Below, in pieces: positions 36,940-49,319 of a stretch of DNA of 64,000 bases (positions within the stretch are counted from its first letter, which is position 1; each line of letters opens with the position of its first letter). Source of the DNA: Stereum hirsutum FP-91666 SS1. Lineage: Eukaryota > Basidiomycota > Agaricomycetes > Russulales > Stereaceae. The stretch is taken from positions 9,410-73,409 of the forward strand of contig NW_006763155.1 in assembly GCF_000264905.1 (NCBI RefSeq), read 5' to 3'. The notes beneath the pieces were generated by a model. The model saw nothing but the letters and a program-made list of their open reading frames with translations. It ran no database searches and was not told where the DNA came from. The position numbers were made by a program, and so were the translations under genes.

Positions 36940-39100
36940 TTGTCCCGTCGTCATCAACGCCGTCATCGTCGTTCCTCTCCAGTCTCTCGTCGTCGTTCAG
37001 AGTAGCGAGAGCGACTCTTCATCTGCGAGACTCTCCGTGCTGCTGCGCTTGGCTTAGGAAACCCGACCTCGTTCTTTCACTTCTTTGCTGCGCTCCGGCC
37101 GAAGACGTTTTCTCCAGCGTGTTCAAAAATAGCGCTCGGGCTACATCCAGTTCGGTTTAGCGCATCGTGGCCCATTTTTCTTGTTCGCTTCTCCATCATG
37201 GCGAGCATTCGAGCTCGTTCTAGCCAGGACACGAGTAGGCTGACAGAATGCGTGCATGCATCCTGTTGTATGTATGCTGGATGTCGTCTCTGGCGATGGG
37301 AATGATCTATGCTGTGTACGGCGTTTTGAATGCCTCGTTCTCTCACCTCTTTTGATCTGTCCATCTTGGTGTATCCGTACGCCCTTGGACTTCTGCGAAA
37401 GGTATGGTGAAACCATGTGGTCCCTCTAAAGGATGACACGCCCATTCCAGAGCACCTTGAGCATATGTTCATGTTTTGAATGCGTACACTGCATCTGATT
37501 TATGGACGCCCACCTATCTATGCCTCAGATCCATACCTTGTCAGGGTAGACTACGATTCGCTCGTCGTTTTTCTTTCCTCCCTCCAAGCGATGCATATAA
37601 ACCGCCATCAGTAGTCAGGAGACAGCTCATCTGAATGCATACATCCACCCTTGCCGTTGTTCGTTTTGTTCATGTATGCTGATCACTCTAACGCGTTCAT
37701 GCACATACAGCACGTCTCTCCAGCGCTCAAATCTAAATGCATATGAACGCATATACCCATTCTTTATTCTTTCCTTGCGTCCCTCCTCCCGCCTAGAGAA
37801 TGTCCCGCTCTGGTGCCTTCAGCGCCGATAGAGACCGCATACACGCATACATGCATCTCCAGCCTTGTCGCTGGCCACGATTTTAATCCTATGCCCACCG
37901 CTCGTCTTTTCGTCGCCCGTCGCCCGTCGCCCGTCTCCTGTGATCCTTGGCTCATGCTAAGGTCGATAGCCATCAGCTTATTGAGAATGTCGAGGACGAA
38001 TGACTGGGGGATCTCTTCCTCGCGACGTCTGCCGCGATGGAGATCGCATAAACGCATTTCTCTCTAGCTCTAACCGTGATCAGAATCCTACGCCCACCAC
38101 TCGTCTTTTCGGGGTAATACATCTACGTCCCCATCCAAAGGCGTATGCACGTGGTAATATCCCGTGTACCCTGGACTATGGTTCATTGTCAGGATGATAT
38201 TCCTGAATCATCATTTCCACGGTGAACCGATGTCGATGACGAACGGCTGGATAAAACCGTCAAACTCGCGATGTACATATCCGTTCCTCTCTCGATTTGC
38301 CTGAACCAGGCACAGCGCAACATGGCCAGACGTTTACCTGGGCCCATTGCTTGACTACGTATTGTCGAGAACTTTACACGAGGGCGGTGTCACTACGAGC
38401 GAGCCTGTACGCGCCATGACACCATATGCGTTGCCGAGGATCCGGCTTGTCCTCATTCTGTAGCTGGATAGTGCAGCAGTAGTACACCGTAGAGGAAGCT
38501 GCATTCTTTCTCTTCATGTGTACGAACGGATAGACGTTGTGCCATGCGTTAGTGATGAAGAGGACTTATGCTGAGAGGCATGTTCTTGTGACACTTCCCA
38601 TTGCGCCTGTTTCGAGTCTCGGCGAGGACGGTATTGCGAACCTTGCTCCGCCTGGGTGGACTTTCCCCCCTTTTGTTCCTGTCATCTTTGTGATTCAATT
38701 CTTCACTATCTCGTTGAACAACGATAGCTACTACAACCAAGTCGAACCCAATTCACAGGTACGTGTATTCAGCTCCCTGTCCGTGCTTGAATTTGGATTT
38801 AGACTGATACGTGTTTGGATGGACAGTGGTCGGCGTCGTCCTCAACTCGTCCTTTGTTGGGTTGCGGTGTTGTTATTCCTCGTGAGTAACCCTACTGTGT
38901 GCTCGTGTCTCTTTCACCTGAAGAGAGCCAGAGTAAGCTCGCGCTCGCGAGCATTGTGGTATTTCTCGCCTTTTCGATATCACGTTTCCTATCATCTCCA
39001 CGCTCATCCACGACGTACAGGATCGGAATGGAGGAAGGGTTGTGATGGAGTTTTTGAGGGACTCGAATTAGAGGCACCGGCCTGAGGATCTGGCTCTGAG
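36940..39100 (+). repeat. Single inverted copy of the A-B-C repeat unit
   Basis: Segment A (about 36940-38200), B (38200-38400) and C (38400-39100) match the reverse complement of the 6.5-11.4 kb mosaic. Landmarks include AAGACGTTTTCTCCAGCGTG at ~37100, mirrored near 11215, and CATCAGGATGATA- and GAACGGCTGGAT-like strings. This copy has one of each segment and so may show the ancestral unit. Confidence 0.75.
38537..39085 (+). pseudogene. Gene fragment in repeat segment C, right copy
   Basis: The frame reads LAPPGWTFPPFVPVIFVIQF ... YYNQVEPNSQ and then a GTACGT donor. A second exon starts after GTTTGGATGGACAG. The later stretch LALASIVVFLAFSISRFLSS could be a membrane helix. The left copy (7321-7987, minus) conserves the first two exons. 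Family not recognised. Start and stop are uncertain, so I call it a fragment. Confidence 0.35.
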
Positions 39101-39295
39101 GTTTTAGGGTCAGGGAGGGCGAAGACGTGGGCCCAAAGATGATGTTCTAACTTTAGATAAATAAATGGTTTTGAGGCTGTGCCGTGTAACTCTTTGCGCC
39201 AGAGCACCTCGAAGACTTTGCCCTTCGCCCTCATCATCAACGACTCTCATTCTCGTCTCACTGTGCTATCCCTTTACTTCCTCCATAGAAAGGTC

Positions 39296-40539
39296 ATGGA
39301 CGAACGAGAGGAGAAGGGTCTTAATCTTCTCGCACTCGGTACGTTCTCACGTGCTTCTGATATCTGCTCGGCGATATTGATGGTTCACGAGTCCAGATGG
39401 TGGAGGTATACGCGGATTGTCGACACTCTTCATCCTCAAGAGCATCATGATCTCGATTCAAGACGAAAAAAAACTCCCTACAGAACCTCTCCCTTGCGAA
39501 GTCTTCGACCTCATTGGTGGTACGAGTACTGGAGGGTGAGTCTTCGTCGCGCTAGTACGATCGATATTTGGGCGCTTATACTCTCGGCTTTCACCCACAG
39601 CCTCATCGCTCTGATGCTGGGCCGTCTTCGTATGTCCGTGGACGACGCTATCCAGGCGTATGCGAAGCTGTCCAAGAAGGTATTCTCGCAAACCAAAAAT
39701 GGGCTTGCACCGGATGGCAGGTACAAGGCATCGAACTTGGAGGATGCCGTGAAGACCATTGTCAAAGAGTACGGCGACGATAGTATGGCAGGAATTGTGG
39801 ACTCACGCTCCGGAGACGGTGTCTGCCGAACGTACGTTCCATAGTCTTACATCTCATGCGTGTATGACTATAGCGTCGTTGCTACAGATTCGTATGCACC
39901 GTCCTAGCGGACAACATGAAAGCACAGCAGCCCTTGCTCATCCGTACCTATAGAGCCCCTCGCCAACTTCCCATCCCATGCACCATAATCGAGGCCGCAC
40001 GCGCTACGACCGCAGCTCCTACCTTCTTTAAACGCGCCGTCATTACGGTCGATGAGATCAAACAGACATATATGGATGGCGGTTTAGTGCAGAACAATCC
40101 GTGCGACGTTGTTCTTCAAGAGGCAAACCTCATCTTCCCCGATCGCCAAATAGCCGGTATTCTCAGTATTGGGACAGGCCAGCTCCCGATCAATAAAATC
40201 GTCGAGCCGAATTTCATCAAACGCCTCATCCCTATCGACTTCGCACAGGCTCTGGCCGAGAACACTAAGTCATACTTCTACCCTCCTACACATGCACTCC
40301 TCTTCTTCTCGACGATCCACCCCCTTCGTACCCCCTTCCAATATACTCATGTTACTTTACCACCTGCACGTATACTTAGAGACCATTGTCGATGGAGAGC
40401 CATACCTATTTTTCCATATATTCGTATTACGTACAGTTCACATATACCATTCCTTCTGAGACCAATGCTGACTTCACGTCCTCGGAGCGTTGTGACTGCT
40501 CTTGGTCGAACATACGCTCATACATTGATGTCTATATGA
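39296..40539 (+). CDS. Patatin-like phospholipase
   Basis: Exons 39296-39338, 39397-39535, 39601-39831 and 39888 onward assemble the patatin catalytic core. The oxyanion loop reads GLNLLALDGGGIRGLSTL and is completed by the first splice. The nucleophile elbow is FDLIGGTSTGG, followed by LIALMLGRLRMSVDDAIQAY. The catalytic Asp lies in YMDGGLVQNNP, followed by IAGILSIGTGQ. These enzymes hydrolyse acyl lipids using a Ser-Asp dyad. After ALAENTKSY near 40275 the frame stops resembling the family. The expected C-terminal part is therefore missing, replaced or hidden by an intron I could not place; the stop at 40539 is only the end of the frame. In fungi, patatins with extra domains can act in non-self recognition, but no such domain is visible here. 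Confidence 0.8.
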
Positions 40540-41166
40540 TCTTGATATATCTCGGCAGTCCTGACCAGTGTGCAATATTTGCATCATAAGAGACCATGTT
40601 TGAACTAATGTACATCGAATTTTCCCGATGTGCATTGAAAAAACCATGATGAAAAAATGCTCGGGCTCAGAATTAGCGGAGTTCAAGTTCAATATAAGCT
40701 CAGTATAAACTCGTCACCCTCAATGTACGATAGTGCATAGGACAATATTTTCTTACCTGAGTAAAAGGTTGTGCGATCGTGAAAAGACCCGTCTAGAAAG
40801 TTCTCGACCTCTACAAAGCGCCGTTGCCACATCACTCTTACGGTGCTCTACACCAAGTATCTTCCTTCTCGCCTTTTAGCCTACCCTCGGTCAGCCGCCT
40901 CCGCTCTAGCAACAGATACCGTCAACTTCTACCGGGGACTTGCCCAAGCCTTGCCTGTGAGTGACGAGTCATTGCTGGTTCGGAATGTACATTCGCGGAC
41001 ACAAATGAAAGCTCAATGGATATTCAATGTGCACACAATCGAGGAGCTCTTGATACGGATTGATTATTTCTCATGGTAATGATAAACTGTGTTGATTCAT
41101 ATTGGATCAAACATGGTCTAATGAAAGAAGTTGTGATATGTGTAATTACTCCGAACTCCAACCTCT
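40540..41166. other. Intergenic
   Basis: Between the patatin-like gene and the convergent nuclease-like gene. No gene or RNA feature seen. Confidence 0.4.
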
Positions 41167-41832
41167 TCACATCTTCAACCCCTTAAGATATGTCTCAAGA
41201 CTTTGATCAGTGAGAGCTAACCCCTTATATTGTGCCGGCTTCTCGATCGAGGTCTGAATACGACCTCTTTTGAGCTCATACTTGGCCAGACAAATGTCAA
41301 TGGCACCGCCACAAACGACCAGGCCTGGCACCTTTTTGTCGACCATCCCTGGTTTACACTTCACCCTGTCAAGGTATCCTGACATCTGGACAGCAGCTGA
41401 GGACCTCGAGGCTTCATAATTTTTCACTTCGACAACCAGAATAATTGTGTCTGAGTCTGGGCCGTTCGTTTCCTCGTTTTCTTCGTCGTTTAATTCCGAC
41501 CGAGCATCTAGATCCTCCTTTGTCGCTCTGGTGGGATGATTTACTCCTCGCACCACGATGAAGTCGGGAATCATGAGGTTGGGCTCTTTTCCTGCTTTAC
41601 GACTAGTAACCTTTCCTCCCATAGAGTCTTCGGACGTGTGTCCAGCGTCAACGTTCGGGTTCGCCTCCTCGCGCAAGGGCGCTTGTGGCTTGATTATAAA
41701 GCCTTCGTCCAATGTGAAAATGTCCCTTAGGTAGGCTTCTATGGGGCCATACCATGACGATTCGAGACGTGGCTGATTGTCGGATTCCATCATCCAGTTG
41801 ATACGCCTCTTCGGTATGAATGGCTTCCCCAT
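41167..41832 (-). CDS. PD-(D/E)XK nuclease-like protein, copy 1
   Basis: Predicted 221-residue protein starting MGKPFIPKRRINWMMES. Its opening block RLESSWYGPIEAYLRDIF is shared with the paralogue at 44918 (RLENSWYGPIQSYLDSLF). Both then have a hydrophobic PD motif (LMIPDFIVV) and, after an acidic linker, ILVVEVKN. This is the PD...ExK layout of the PD-(D/E)XK superfamily. No signal peptide or membrane segment is seen. It could be a nuclease or a catalytically changed relative. The start is chosen because similarity with the paralogue begins just after it. The frame stays open upstream to 42171, so an extra N-terminal exon is possible. Confidence 0.6.
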   Translation of the reverse strand: MGKPFIPKRRINWMMESDNQPRLESSWYGPIEAYLRDIFTLDEGFIIKPQAPLREEANPNVDAGHTSEDSMGGKVTSRKAGKEPNLMIPDFIVVRGVNHPTRATKEDLDARSELNDEENEETNGPDSDTIILVVEVKNYEASRSSAAVQMSGYLDRVKCKPGMVDKKVPGLVVCGGAIDICLAKYELKRGRIQTSIEKPAQYKGLALTDQSLETYLKGLKM

Positions 41833-43025
41833 GTTGTAAATAAGTGGGACTGGCGGTCGAAGATCATCAGTTATACAAATCAAATCCAACCACCGTTGTA
41901 GATAACATACCCGGCACGTGCAATTGGTTTTGTAAAAGAGGTGCAGAATGTGTTGCCGCGTTTGATAATTGCTGAAATAGATATCAGTGTCATCATCTAC
42001 GACTCTAAGGTGTGTGGATATAGAGAGAAACGCACATCTAATCTTGGGGCAGCACTGGCGTCCACAAACTAAAGCATCCCTGCTTATATATGACAAATTC
42101 TGCTCTGTCACCCCCCCGATACTGCATCTGACATCAGCATTACGCCGAATGGACTTACAGAGCAAAAACAATAAGACATAAGTGAGCCGCCAATCTTACG
42201 CGGCTCTTGTCCCGTTGATGACCAGGTCGAAGTCGCCACACACAGTGAAAAATCAAGACATGACCTGGAAGAAGGTGAAACTGTATGGCTACCATTTGTC
42301 TCGGAGGTATAACTGATCCCCTGTACGTTTCTCAAGGGACGATCCTACCTATCAATTTCGGCAATCATAAAATACGCCCTTGATGTTAACGATCGGCGAC
42401 TTCATGATGTTCAGAAACCGATCTAGTTTATTCCCAATGTTACCTGAAACTCGTTTTGAATTTCATTTGAAAAAACTCAGAAAGATGCATCGATATTCTA
42501 TTGTCATACACTCAGACTGACGAGCTTGAATCAGTGAAATGTCCAAGAACATTCTTTCGGCCTCCACGGCGTTGTTGTGGGACAATACCATCCAGTTACA
42601 GGGAAACATGGAGATCCTCTACAAGTGGGACAACCATATCAAGAGATCAGATGGCCCCAAGTGCGAAGAGAGCAGGATGAGGACCCGGAGAACTCGTTAG
42701 TGGTACGATAGATTGAGGCTACGCTCCGATGGTTACCTATCGAAGTTGATCTTGATGCAAACACAATAGCGTGAGAATGATCGATCTCTTCATGTTGTAG
42801 CCATCAGATCACAAGCGCCGGCAGGATTTTATTTAAGTAGCTACCGTTCGAAATCTGACAGACAGCATTATCCACACGAACCCAGAAACCCCCCTCGTGA
42901 TAACTCTCACGGACGCGGATGTCTGACGTATCTCCCACCTCTCGTGCAGCTCGCGGTATGTATATGATACTAACCGTTTGTTGATGCAGGCTGACTCTTG
43001 ACTTTTAGAAGAGGAGAAAAAAGAA
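41833..43025. other. Intergenic between nuclease-like and orphan genes
   Basis: The frame upstream of 41832 remains open on the minus strand to 42171, with several Cys residues, but shows no homology to the paralogue. Otherwise no gene supported. Confidence 0.35.
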
Positions 43026-43460
43026 ATGTACGCTATCGGAGGCTTCACCTATTCCTTGTCCTGGATTATAAAATGGGCGAAGGAGAATATCAGCGACTAC
43101 GACCTTCCTGATGATGACCCAGACCTTTATTCACTCAAGATTTTGATCTTGGATTGGTGGGGGAAACACTGGGAAGGAAACAAGAGGGTATTACCAAAAT
43201 TGGTCGACTATCCTCTGGCTCCGCGGGGTCAACTCCAGCCAGACGATAACGTCATATTCATAATCCCACTTGCGGAAGCCTTTGTATATGGAACACACCG
43301 CGACTACACGACCATCGCACGCCCGCTTCACTCTGCTACATATCAATACGGCGTCGGATTCTTATCGAAGCACGGCTTTATAGTGAATGATAAAGAGGCG
43401 AAAAGCAATGAATGGGGTGGGACTGGGGAATGGATCACTTATCGTGGTCCTCTCGACTAA
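43026..43460 (+). CDS. Orphan protein, 144 residues
   Basis: An unspliced frame starting MYAIGGFTYSLSWIIKWAKE and ending GEWITYRGPLD. Its balanced, Trp/Tyr-rich composition (LDWWGKHWEGNKRV, ATYQYGVGFLSKHGF) looks coding. I do not recognise a domain. It lies between two related nuclease-like genes and is divergent from copy 1, so it might belong to the same unit. An upstream exon is possible. Confidence 0.5.
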   Translation: MYAIGGFTYSLSWIIKWAKENISDYDLPDDDPDLYSLKILILDWWGKHWEGNKRVLPKLVDYPLAPRGQLQPDDNVIFIIPLAEAFVYGTHRDYTTIARPLHSATYQYGVGFLSKHGFIVNDKEAKSNEWGGTGEWITYRGPLD

Positions 43461-44917
43461 GCCGACATTCCGGTGAGTTGATGACTGTCTTAAAGAAATC
43501 TTGTTGAATACCCCACATGTTAAACATTGTCATGTCCTCTGATATAAATACAATATCTAGGCACAAAGCTGAATGAACTATCGCCAAGAAGGATGTATAT
43601 ATCCACCAACATCTAATAGTACTTGTTTGATTCTGTGAAACCCGTTTGTAAAACACATTTAAAGCACATCAATAACTTCAGTCATACTTCTTGAGTGATA
43701 ATTTTCATAGCCACCAGTTGGCATGTAGCATGCTGCAGAACATGTAAGCAGCAAGCGTGTCAGCACTACTAGAGAGTTTGCGGAGCCCAGATTCTGCCCA
43801 ACGCAGCACTTTCCGGACAGCGCTGCAGCATGAGCCGGGTAATTTGGCAACTCATTCTGATAAGGAAACATCTTATACTGAGGCTATAGAGTGCTCACGA
43901 GTTCTCTCAGAATTTTCTATGCAACGGGAATGTTGCAGACGAAACCCGCCGTGTAGATTTTACGCACCGCAAACTCGCTATTACACAGTAGAGTGTCAAT
44001 GAAATTGAGGACATAAAACTAAATGCCAGACGATGGAGTTCTAAACTGGTGATATTGAATGTATCGCACGGGCCTGGTATAGATTGGGACACAGCACTGA
44101 AAAACAGTGAAACGGTATTCAGTGATAGAGCATGCACGGATCGAGAAAGACAATAAATCAAAACGACTGATAGAAAGAGGTATGAAACAGGAACGTCGGA
44201 CAGCCGACGAGTAGCGTCGACCACACTATCAGCACATTATCACATGAGACTTTGAGAGTCAACATCAGTAAGAACTGGAGACTCAAGTAACGACCTGAAG
44301 TCGACTTTGACGGAGAAGAGAGAACCGATGGTGGCTGTACACAGTCTCATGGGGTTTCCTAAACTCGCGCCTCCTGACACTAATGCTCACAACCGCCAGG
44401 TTGAGCAATGACTAAATACCTGCCTCTGATAGTGATTCTACCGACAAGGATTGACGAGTAATGAGTCCACTGTTTCAGCACGCGGTTTTATCCGCATCAA
44501 AACCGTTACAGCAACCGTTCTATTGTTGCGAGGCTTTTGATGATCGAACGGACAGTGTTTCATTGTGTTAACAATTAGAGAGAAGAGAGTGTGAGAACAT
44601 AGTGGTGAAACATACTGAAATAGATCATGTTACAGATCATTAACGGTTGAGGTCTATGTCACCGCTGTATTTAAATCGCTGGATGCATGAAGCTAGGGTA
44701 CGAGCAGTGAATAGTGTCCTCTGCAGGTAAGCGGACCCGTCAGAGCCTCATATATTCTTCTTAGTCTAACTGCAGTGTCCTAACATAAAGGCCGCAAATT
44801 TCCTCCTCAATCCAGCTCACTCGAATTCCGTTATATAATTGACTCATTATTACAGCGGTGAGTGTTCCTAAGGCACCATCCATGCGATTGATGTGATTAA
44901 AATTGACTTTCTTAAAG
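43461..44917. other. Intergenic
   Basis: Only short frames; nothing recognised. Probably the promoter region of the second nuclease-like gene. Confidence 0.4.
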
Positions 44918-45592
44918 ATGTCTGCGATGTCCTCAAAGCTTGACATAAACATTCGCCTGGATGGAATGAAAGAGAATGCTCCCCGACTGGAGAATTCGTG
45001 GTATGGCCCCATCCAGTCATATCTGGACAGCCTGTTCACAAGTCCCAATGGTCATATGGTCAAACCTCAAGGCGCATTACGCAAACCGGCAAAGAACCAA
45101 CCAAAACCTGTTGACAGCGATGAGGACAGTGACACATCATTGATGTCATTGGACTCTAGTGGAGATTTAGTGATCTCTCGCAAACTTGGTGGGCAAGAAA
45201 AGGGCATAATGCTACCCGACTTCATAGTCACCGTTGCAGCCAACGAACCACCGACACGCTTCGAACCGCACGCGACGGATCCGAATGAAGACAAAATTGA
45301 CGACGATGAAGTTGAAGGCAGCGATATAGCATTTTTACTCGTAGAGGTGAAGATCAAGAAGGATCAACGGGAGGAAGCGTTAGATCAGGTCGAGCGTTAT
45401 CTCAAAAGACTTCAGCAGAAATCTCTCCATGACAAGACTCTGACGGGCCTTGCAGTGGCAGGTGGATGGGTATCGGTGACGCGGCTGGAAAAACATCAGA
45501 AAGACCCTGTGAGGGACACAGTACTGGATCAGGTTTGGATTACAGATCCTCGTATTTGGGCGCTGCTCCAGGACCTCGCGGCAGAATGGTGA
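44918..45592 (+). CDS. PD-(D/E)XK nuclease-like protein, copy 2
   Basis: A 224-residue unspliced frame, paralogous to 41167-41832 and on the opposite strand. It keeps SWYGPIQSYLDSLF, an acidic Ser-rich linker, MLPDFIVTVA, then DIAFLLVEVKIKKDQREEAL and DQVERYLKRL, and ends LLQDLAAEW. The PD and ExK residues are both present, so the active-site layout is retained. The first ATG (44918) is used; a second Met follows three codons later. Identity with copy 1 is clear but low, so the duplication is old. The role is unknown. A defence, selfish-element or DNA-repair nuclease are all possible. Confidence 0.62.
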   Translation: MSAMSSKLDINIRLDGMKENAPRLENSWYGPIQSYLDSLFTSPNGHMVKPQGALRKPAKNQPKPVDSDEDSDTSLMSLDSSGDLVISRKLGGQEKGIMLPDFIVTVAANEPPTRFEPHATDPNEDKIDDDEVEGSDIAFLLVEVKIKKDQREEALDQVERYLKRLQQKSLHDKTLTGLAVAGGWVSVTRLEKHQKDPVRDTVLDQVWITDPRIWALLQDLAAEW

Positions 45593-47753
45593 ATAAAGGG
45601 CGAAGGAGGATGCTAGGTGAAAGAGTCATCCTGCCGTAACCACGAGCAGACATTGTAGTTCAATGGAATAGCCCGTTACATGTTTCTTATAATCTACCCT
45701 CAATCGCTGTGTGAATGAGCGGATACGTGGTAAGGTGGGGATAGTAAAAGTGTGCCCTGGCAAAACCACGAGCATGGCCGCCAATCAGGACATATCTCTT
45801 GAAGAAGATCGAGTAAGACACCCGAAACGTATCGGACAAAAAGTAGAATCCTTTGTGTTTCGTGTACACTAGGGCTGAATGGTGTCGTCCCGACCGGACA
45901 GTGTATTCTATGGCAGTCAACGGCCTCGTAAGTCAGATCACCGCCGTAACAATCGCGGGGATCCTATTGCCCATACCAGCTTGACCTAGTCAGACCCCCA
46001 CCCATCTTTCGCCAGAAACTGTTCATGTTATACTTCGATGGACTATACTCCATACAGTCATGAAGCCCAAAGGGAGTCAATCAAACTCTGAGATTGAGTA
46101 GGAGTTCCAAGTCAATGGCATGAGAGCCGTATGCGTCAGCGGTGGAGTGAGAGTTTCGTCGGTGCAAACAGTGGGGTGGATATGATTGAGGGTCTACATC
46201 AGACAAAGTAACGCGGTGAATGGGGAAGATCGGAAACGATAACAAGCTCTTCATGAAGAAGACAGAAGACTCTGCGAGTTAAGGGCCACTGATAGAGGTC
46301 ACATCGTACACACGAACCAGATCAAAAAATCCCGATTAGGGCCCATTAATGCGATGCATTTTGGCGATCAAGGTCTATAAGGACTTTCGCACGGGAAAGG
46401 TGTGGAATTCGTTCGAGCTGTACTGGAAACTGGTTAGTGGCAGTGCTTTGAGAGGATTTGATGAGGCATTAGCAGAAGGTCAGCAAGTCAAAGCCCAAAG
46501 AGCGACAGCGATCATAAAAAAAAAGATTGAAATATGAACCGGGCCGAGATGACGTTTCCACACAGTTTCGCTCAGTCTCACCGCAAGTACTATTTCACGC
46601 GTAAACTTCGTCATAATCAAAGTGACGCAAGAGACCGTATCTGCGAGTGAATTTTTGACCTCGCTAAAGCTCGCTAAGGTTGAATGGGACGGGACGATTG
46701 GCCCGATCGCAGTTTTAAAGTCATTTTTAAACGGTTGCAGATACGGTCTAATGGACACTGTAGTATATTAACACTGATAAAGCCGTGAAACAAATTTTGC
46801 TCTGTAATTTGTGGATGAAGCTAGAATATCGATTCAATTTCGACTTCTTCAGTCTCGCCTCTCAGTAACCTACCGTTCAAGCAGATAAATTACTGCCAAG
46901 ATTGACAGTATGGTTTTTGTTTAGAAATAGTCAGTACAATGGATCTGGAGGCACCATTGGGTGAAAAATACCTGCGAGTGGGGGATATAACCCAATGGGA
47001 AGCCAAGCACTGAGTACAATAAAGACTAAGTACCGTGGGAGGGATCTCCGTAATTATTGTGTAGATGGAACTTCGGGGTGATCGCCGTTAGTCGAGGGTG
47101 TGTTTGCGGGTCTTCATCGATGTACGGCCACACTGGAACACCGTGACAAGAGTACGAACAAAACGCGCGGTCAATTCAAGAACAACAAGATGCATAAGGG
47201 CGCGAAAAACCAGCGTGGAATGATAAGTCGGCCTGAGTGATCACATACAAAATGAACTATTGTGACGAGAAGGTACTCAGAGCACAGAAGTCGGAAGGAT
47301 GAAGGGTATTTTTGATTACCTTGACTAGATTGAGCAGTGTCAATCATAATCGAACCGGATCCTCTCAGCGCCCACATCAGTACCACTCAAGCGATTGTGG
47401 GCAGTTGTGGGCTGGCAATAATTGCCATGACATCTCCGATTAGACACGGAGTTTCGAGAAGAAGCTATTATGAAGAAGTAGGCGCTTCATGAGAAAGGAT
47501 GCATGTGGAGGCAGATCGGGCTGTTGATGGTGGAGAGGAAGCGGCTGATGGCGGGACTGGCGATGATCAAACAATTCTGCTTCGTAAGTATGAGCGTTTC
47601 GCGAGGGGCGCGAGAGACGCAGGGATGCGCACCTCAGAGGCTAGGTCCTGGTCCCGGTATCGGTTGCCATCACGCCGTATAACATTTGTCTCTCCGTTCC
47701 GAATTTGTGGTTTGCTGACGGGCAACCAACTCCATGGCGTGAGCCGAGAGGCC
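45593..47753. other. Intergenic
   Basis: No supported gene. A plus-strand frame (47499-47912) overlaps, in mirrored register, a better-supported minus-strand exon and is not called. Confidence 0.4.
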
Positions 47754-48355
47754 TCAGGGCTCTGTCGATGGCGACTTCGCAATCAAGCTAACGATGATCT
47801 TTCCCACAACGTTCACACTTTCATTCGACATAATAAACAGGAACAGAGGCGTCAAATGTACGTTGTCAAGCAGTCGGATGGTAAAGATGTGACCCTGATC
47901 ATCCCTCGATGATGTAGAACTATACAATTGAAACACGAAACCATAAGTTAGAAGACAAGACTAGAGACATACTCATTTCCAACCACGAATACGCCGAGCG
48001 TCTGCGGAGATTGACCTAGAGTGCGGTCAGGGAGAAGTTGAATGAGAACGTCGGAGATAACATCGCCTACATTAAGTCTGAGAGAAGATTGAGTGAATCA
48101 ACATTCTAAACAGGAAGAACCGGCCGAAAGCGGAAAATGAGTTGAATTGTAGCGTGAACGAAAGTCCTCGTTGGTGTCTCGAAGCAGTAGCCTGTAATGG
48201 CCTACGATGACTCGGCAAGTCTCGGACGTCATCGAAAGGTGTGGTCTGGAGAAAGATAGATCCACATTGAGAGACAAGACGCGTTCAATAAAAGACTGCC
48301 ATGCGGTTTATACTCGCTCAAGCCCAGCCAAAGATGTGCTGTCCCTAAGTGAAGC
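47754..48355 (-). pseudogene. Possible downstream exons of a gene interrupted by the transposon
   Basis: On the minus strand the reading GDVISDVLIQLLPDRTLGQS then PQTLGVFVVGN ends in a GTATGT donor. After a TAG acceptor it continues STSSRDDQGHIFTIRLLDN ... LIAKSPSTEP to a stop at 47754. An upstream exon near 48200-48130 (GLSFTLQFNSFSAFGR) joins with GT-AG signals. The family is not recognised. The exons run toward the transposon's left edge. Confidence 0.35.
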
Positions 48356-48366
48356 CTAATACAGTG
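48356..48366. repeat. Target-site duplication, left
   Basis: CTAATACAGTG, identical to 57426-57436. The next base (A) is also shared, so the duplication may be 12 bp. MULE insertions typically make 8-11 bp duplications. Confidence 0.85.
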
Positions 48367-48540
48367 AGGGTTCACAATTTAACTTGAAATTCGAACTTGC
48401 GCCGCCCAAAAGTTAACTTGTGGGAACTTGTGGCAGAGCAAGTTAAATTGTCCCCGTTAACTTGCAAGTTAGCAAGCTCCCTTGTGTGTCAAACTTGTAG
48501 ATTCTAACTTGCAAAACTTGTACATCCCTCCCGGTGCTAA
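48367..48540 (+). repeat. Left terminal inverted repeat and AACTTG subterminal cluster
   Basis: At least ten AACTTG hexamers (either orientation) in about 160 bp, several as GTTAACTTG. A second looser cluster lies at 48935-49235. Clustered subterminal motifs of this kind are usual transposase-binding sites. Confidence 0.82.
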
Positions 48541-49319
48541 AAATGGCCGTCGCCCCTGCGGTGCATCACAACATGGTCATGAACTCATAGTCTCGGATTG
48601 TTGCGGCGGAGTTATGTTGTATCGGCATTCGCCGCCTCTCGAGCGAGTTCAACTTCATCCAACTCCGACCTGTTGCCGACCTGCACGATGTCGCTGGATC
48701 TCGTTCGTTCTCATCATCTTCTATGCTGCGAGTATCGATCTCGGGCCACGTTTGGTCAACATTGACTCTACAGGCTTCGCACACTACTTGCATTACTATA
48801 TGCGCATATACTTGGATGAACTTGTGTTTTTGGCCTCGGAGTTTAAGGACTCGATGGGATGCTTCTTGCAGTACTCAAGGGAATACACTCGTACTAGATG
48901 AGAGCCATCTCATCACAGCTTGTGGATTGACACACTTAACTTGTATGCCAAAGAGGAAACTTGGGTTGCAAACTTGGGTCTTCGAACATCCAAGTTAGGT
49001 GATGCCGACAGTTTTCCTGCTCGTGACGGTGATCTCGGCTTTGTCGCCTGCGTTACTTGTTTCTTCAAGTCATGCCCTTTACTTCTGTCGCGGCATAGGA
49101 GACTTTGTACTCTGGTACTGCTTCCCGAGACTACATCCTCGTTTTCTGCTCTATCCAAGCTAACGTGCATTTGTACAAGTTAACTTGTACGCTGATATGC
49201 GCAGGATTTTCAAAATCTTAATATATTAACTTGTCAGTACTAAGTATCTGATACCGGTGTGATGAGCACACTTGTGAGACCCTCTTGGTCCATAGGCAGT
49301 CACAGACAACGCTGGCGCT

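Noticed and set aside
36720..37160. 146-codon Cys/Ser-rich plus-strand frame
   Set aside because: Low complexity, spans the KRE6 promoter and the repeat border; no conserved counterpart at 11.3 kb.
47499..47912. 137-codon plus-strand frame
   Set aside because: Mirrors a minus-strand exon that has a good intron and stop; no domain on this strand.
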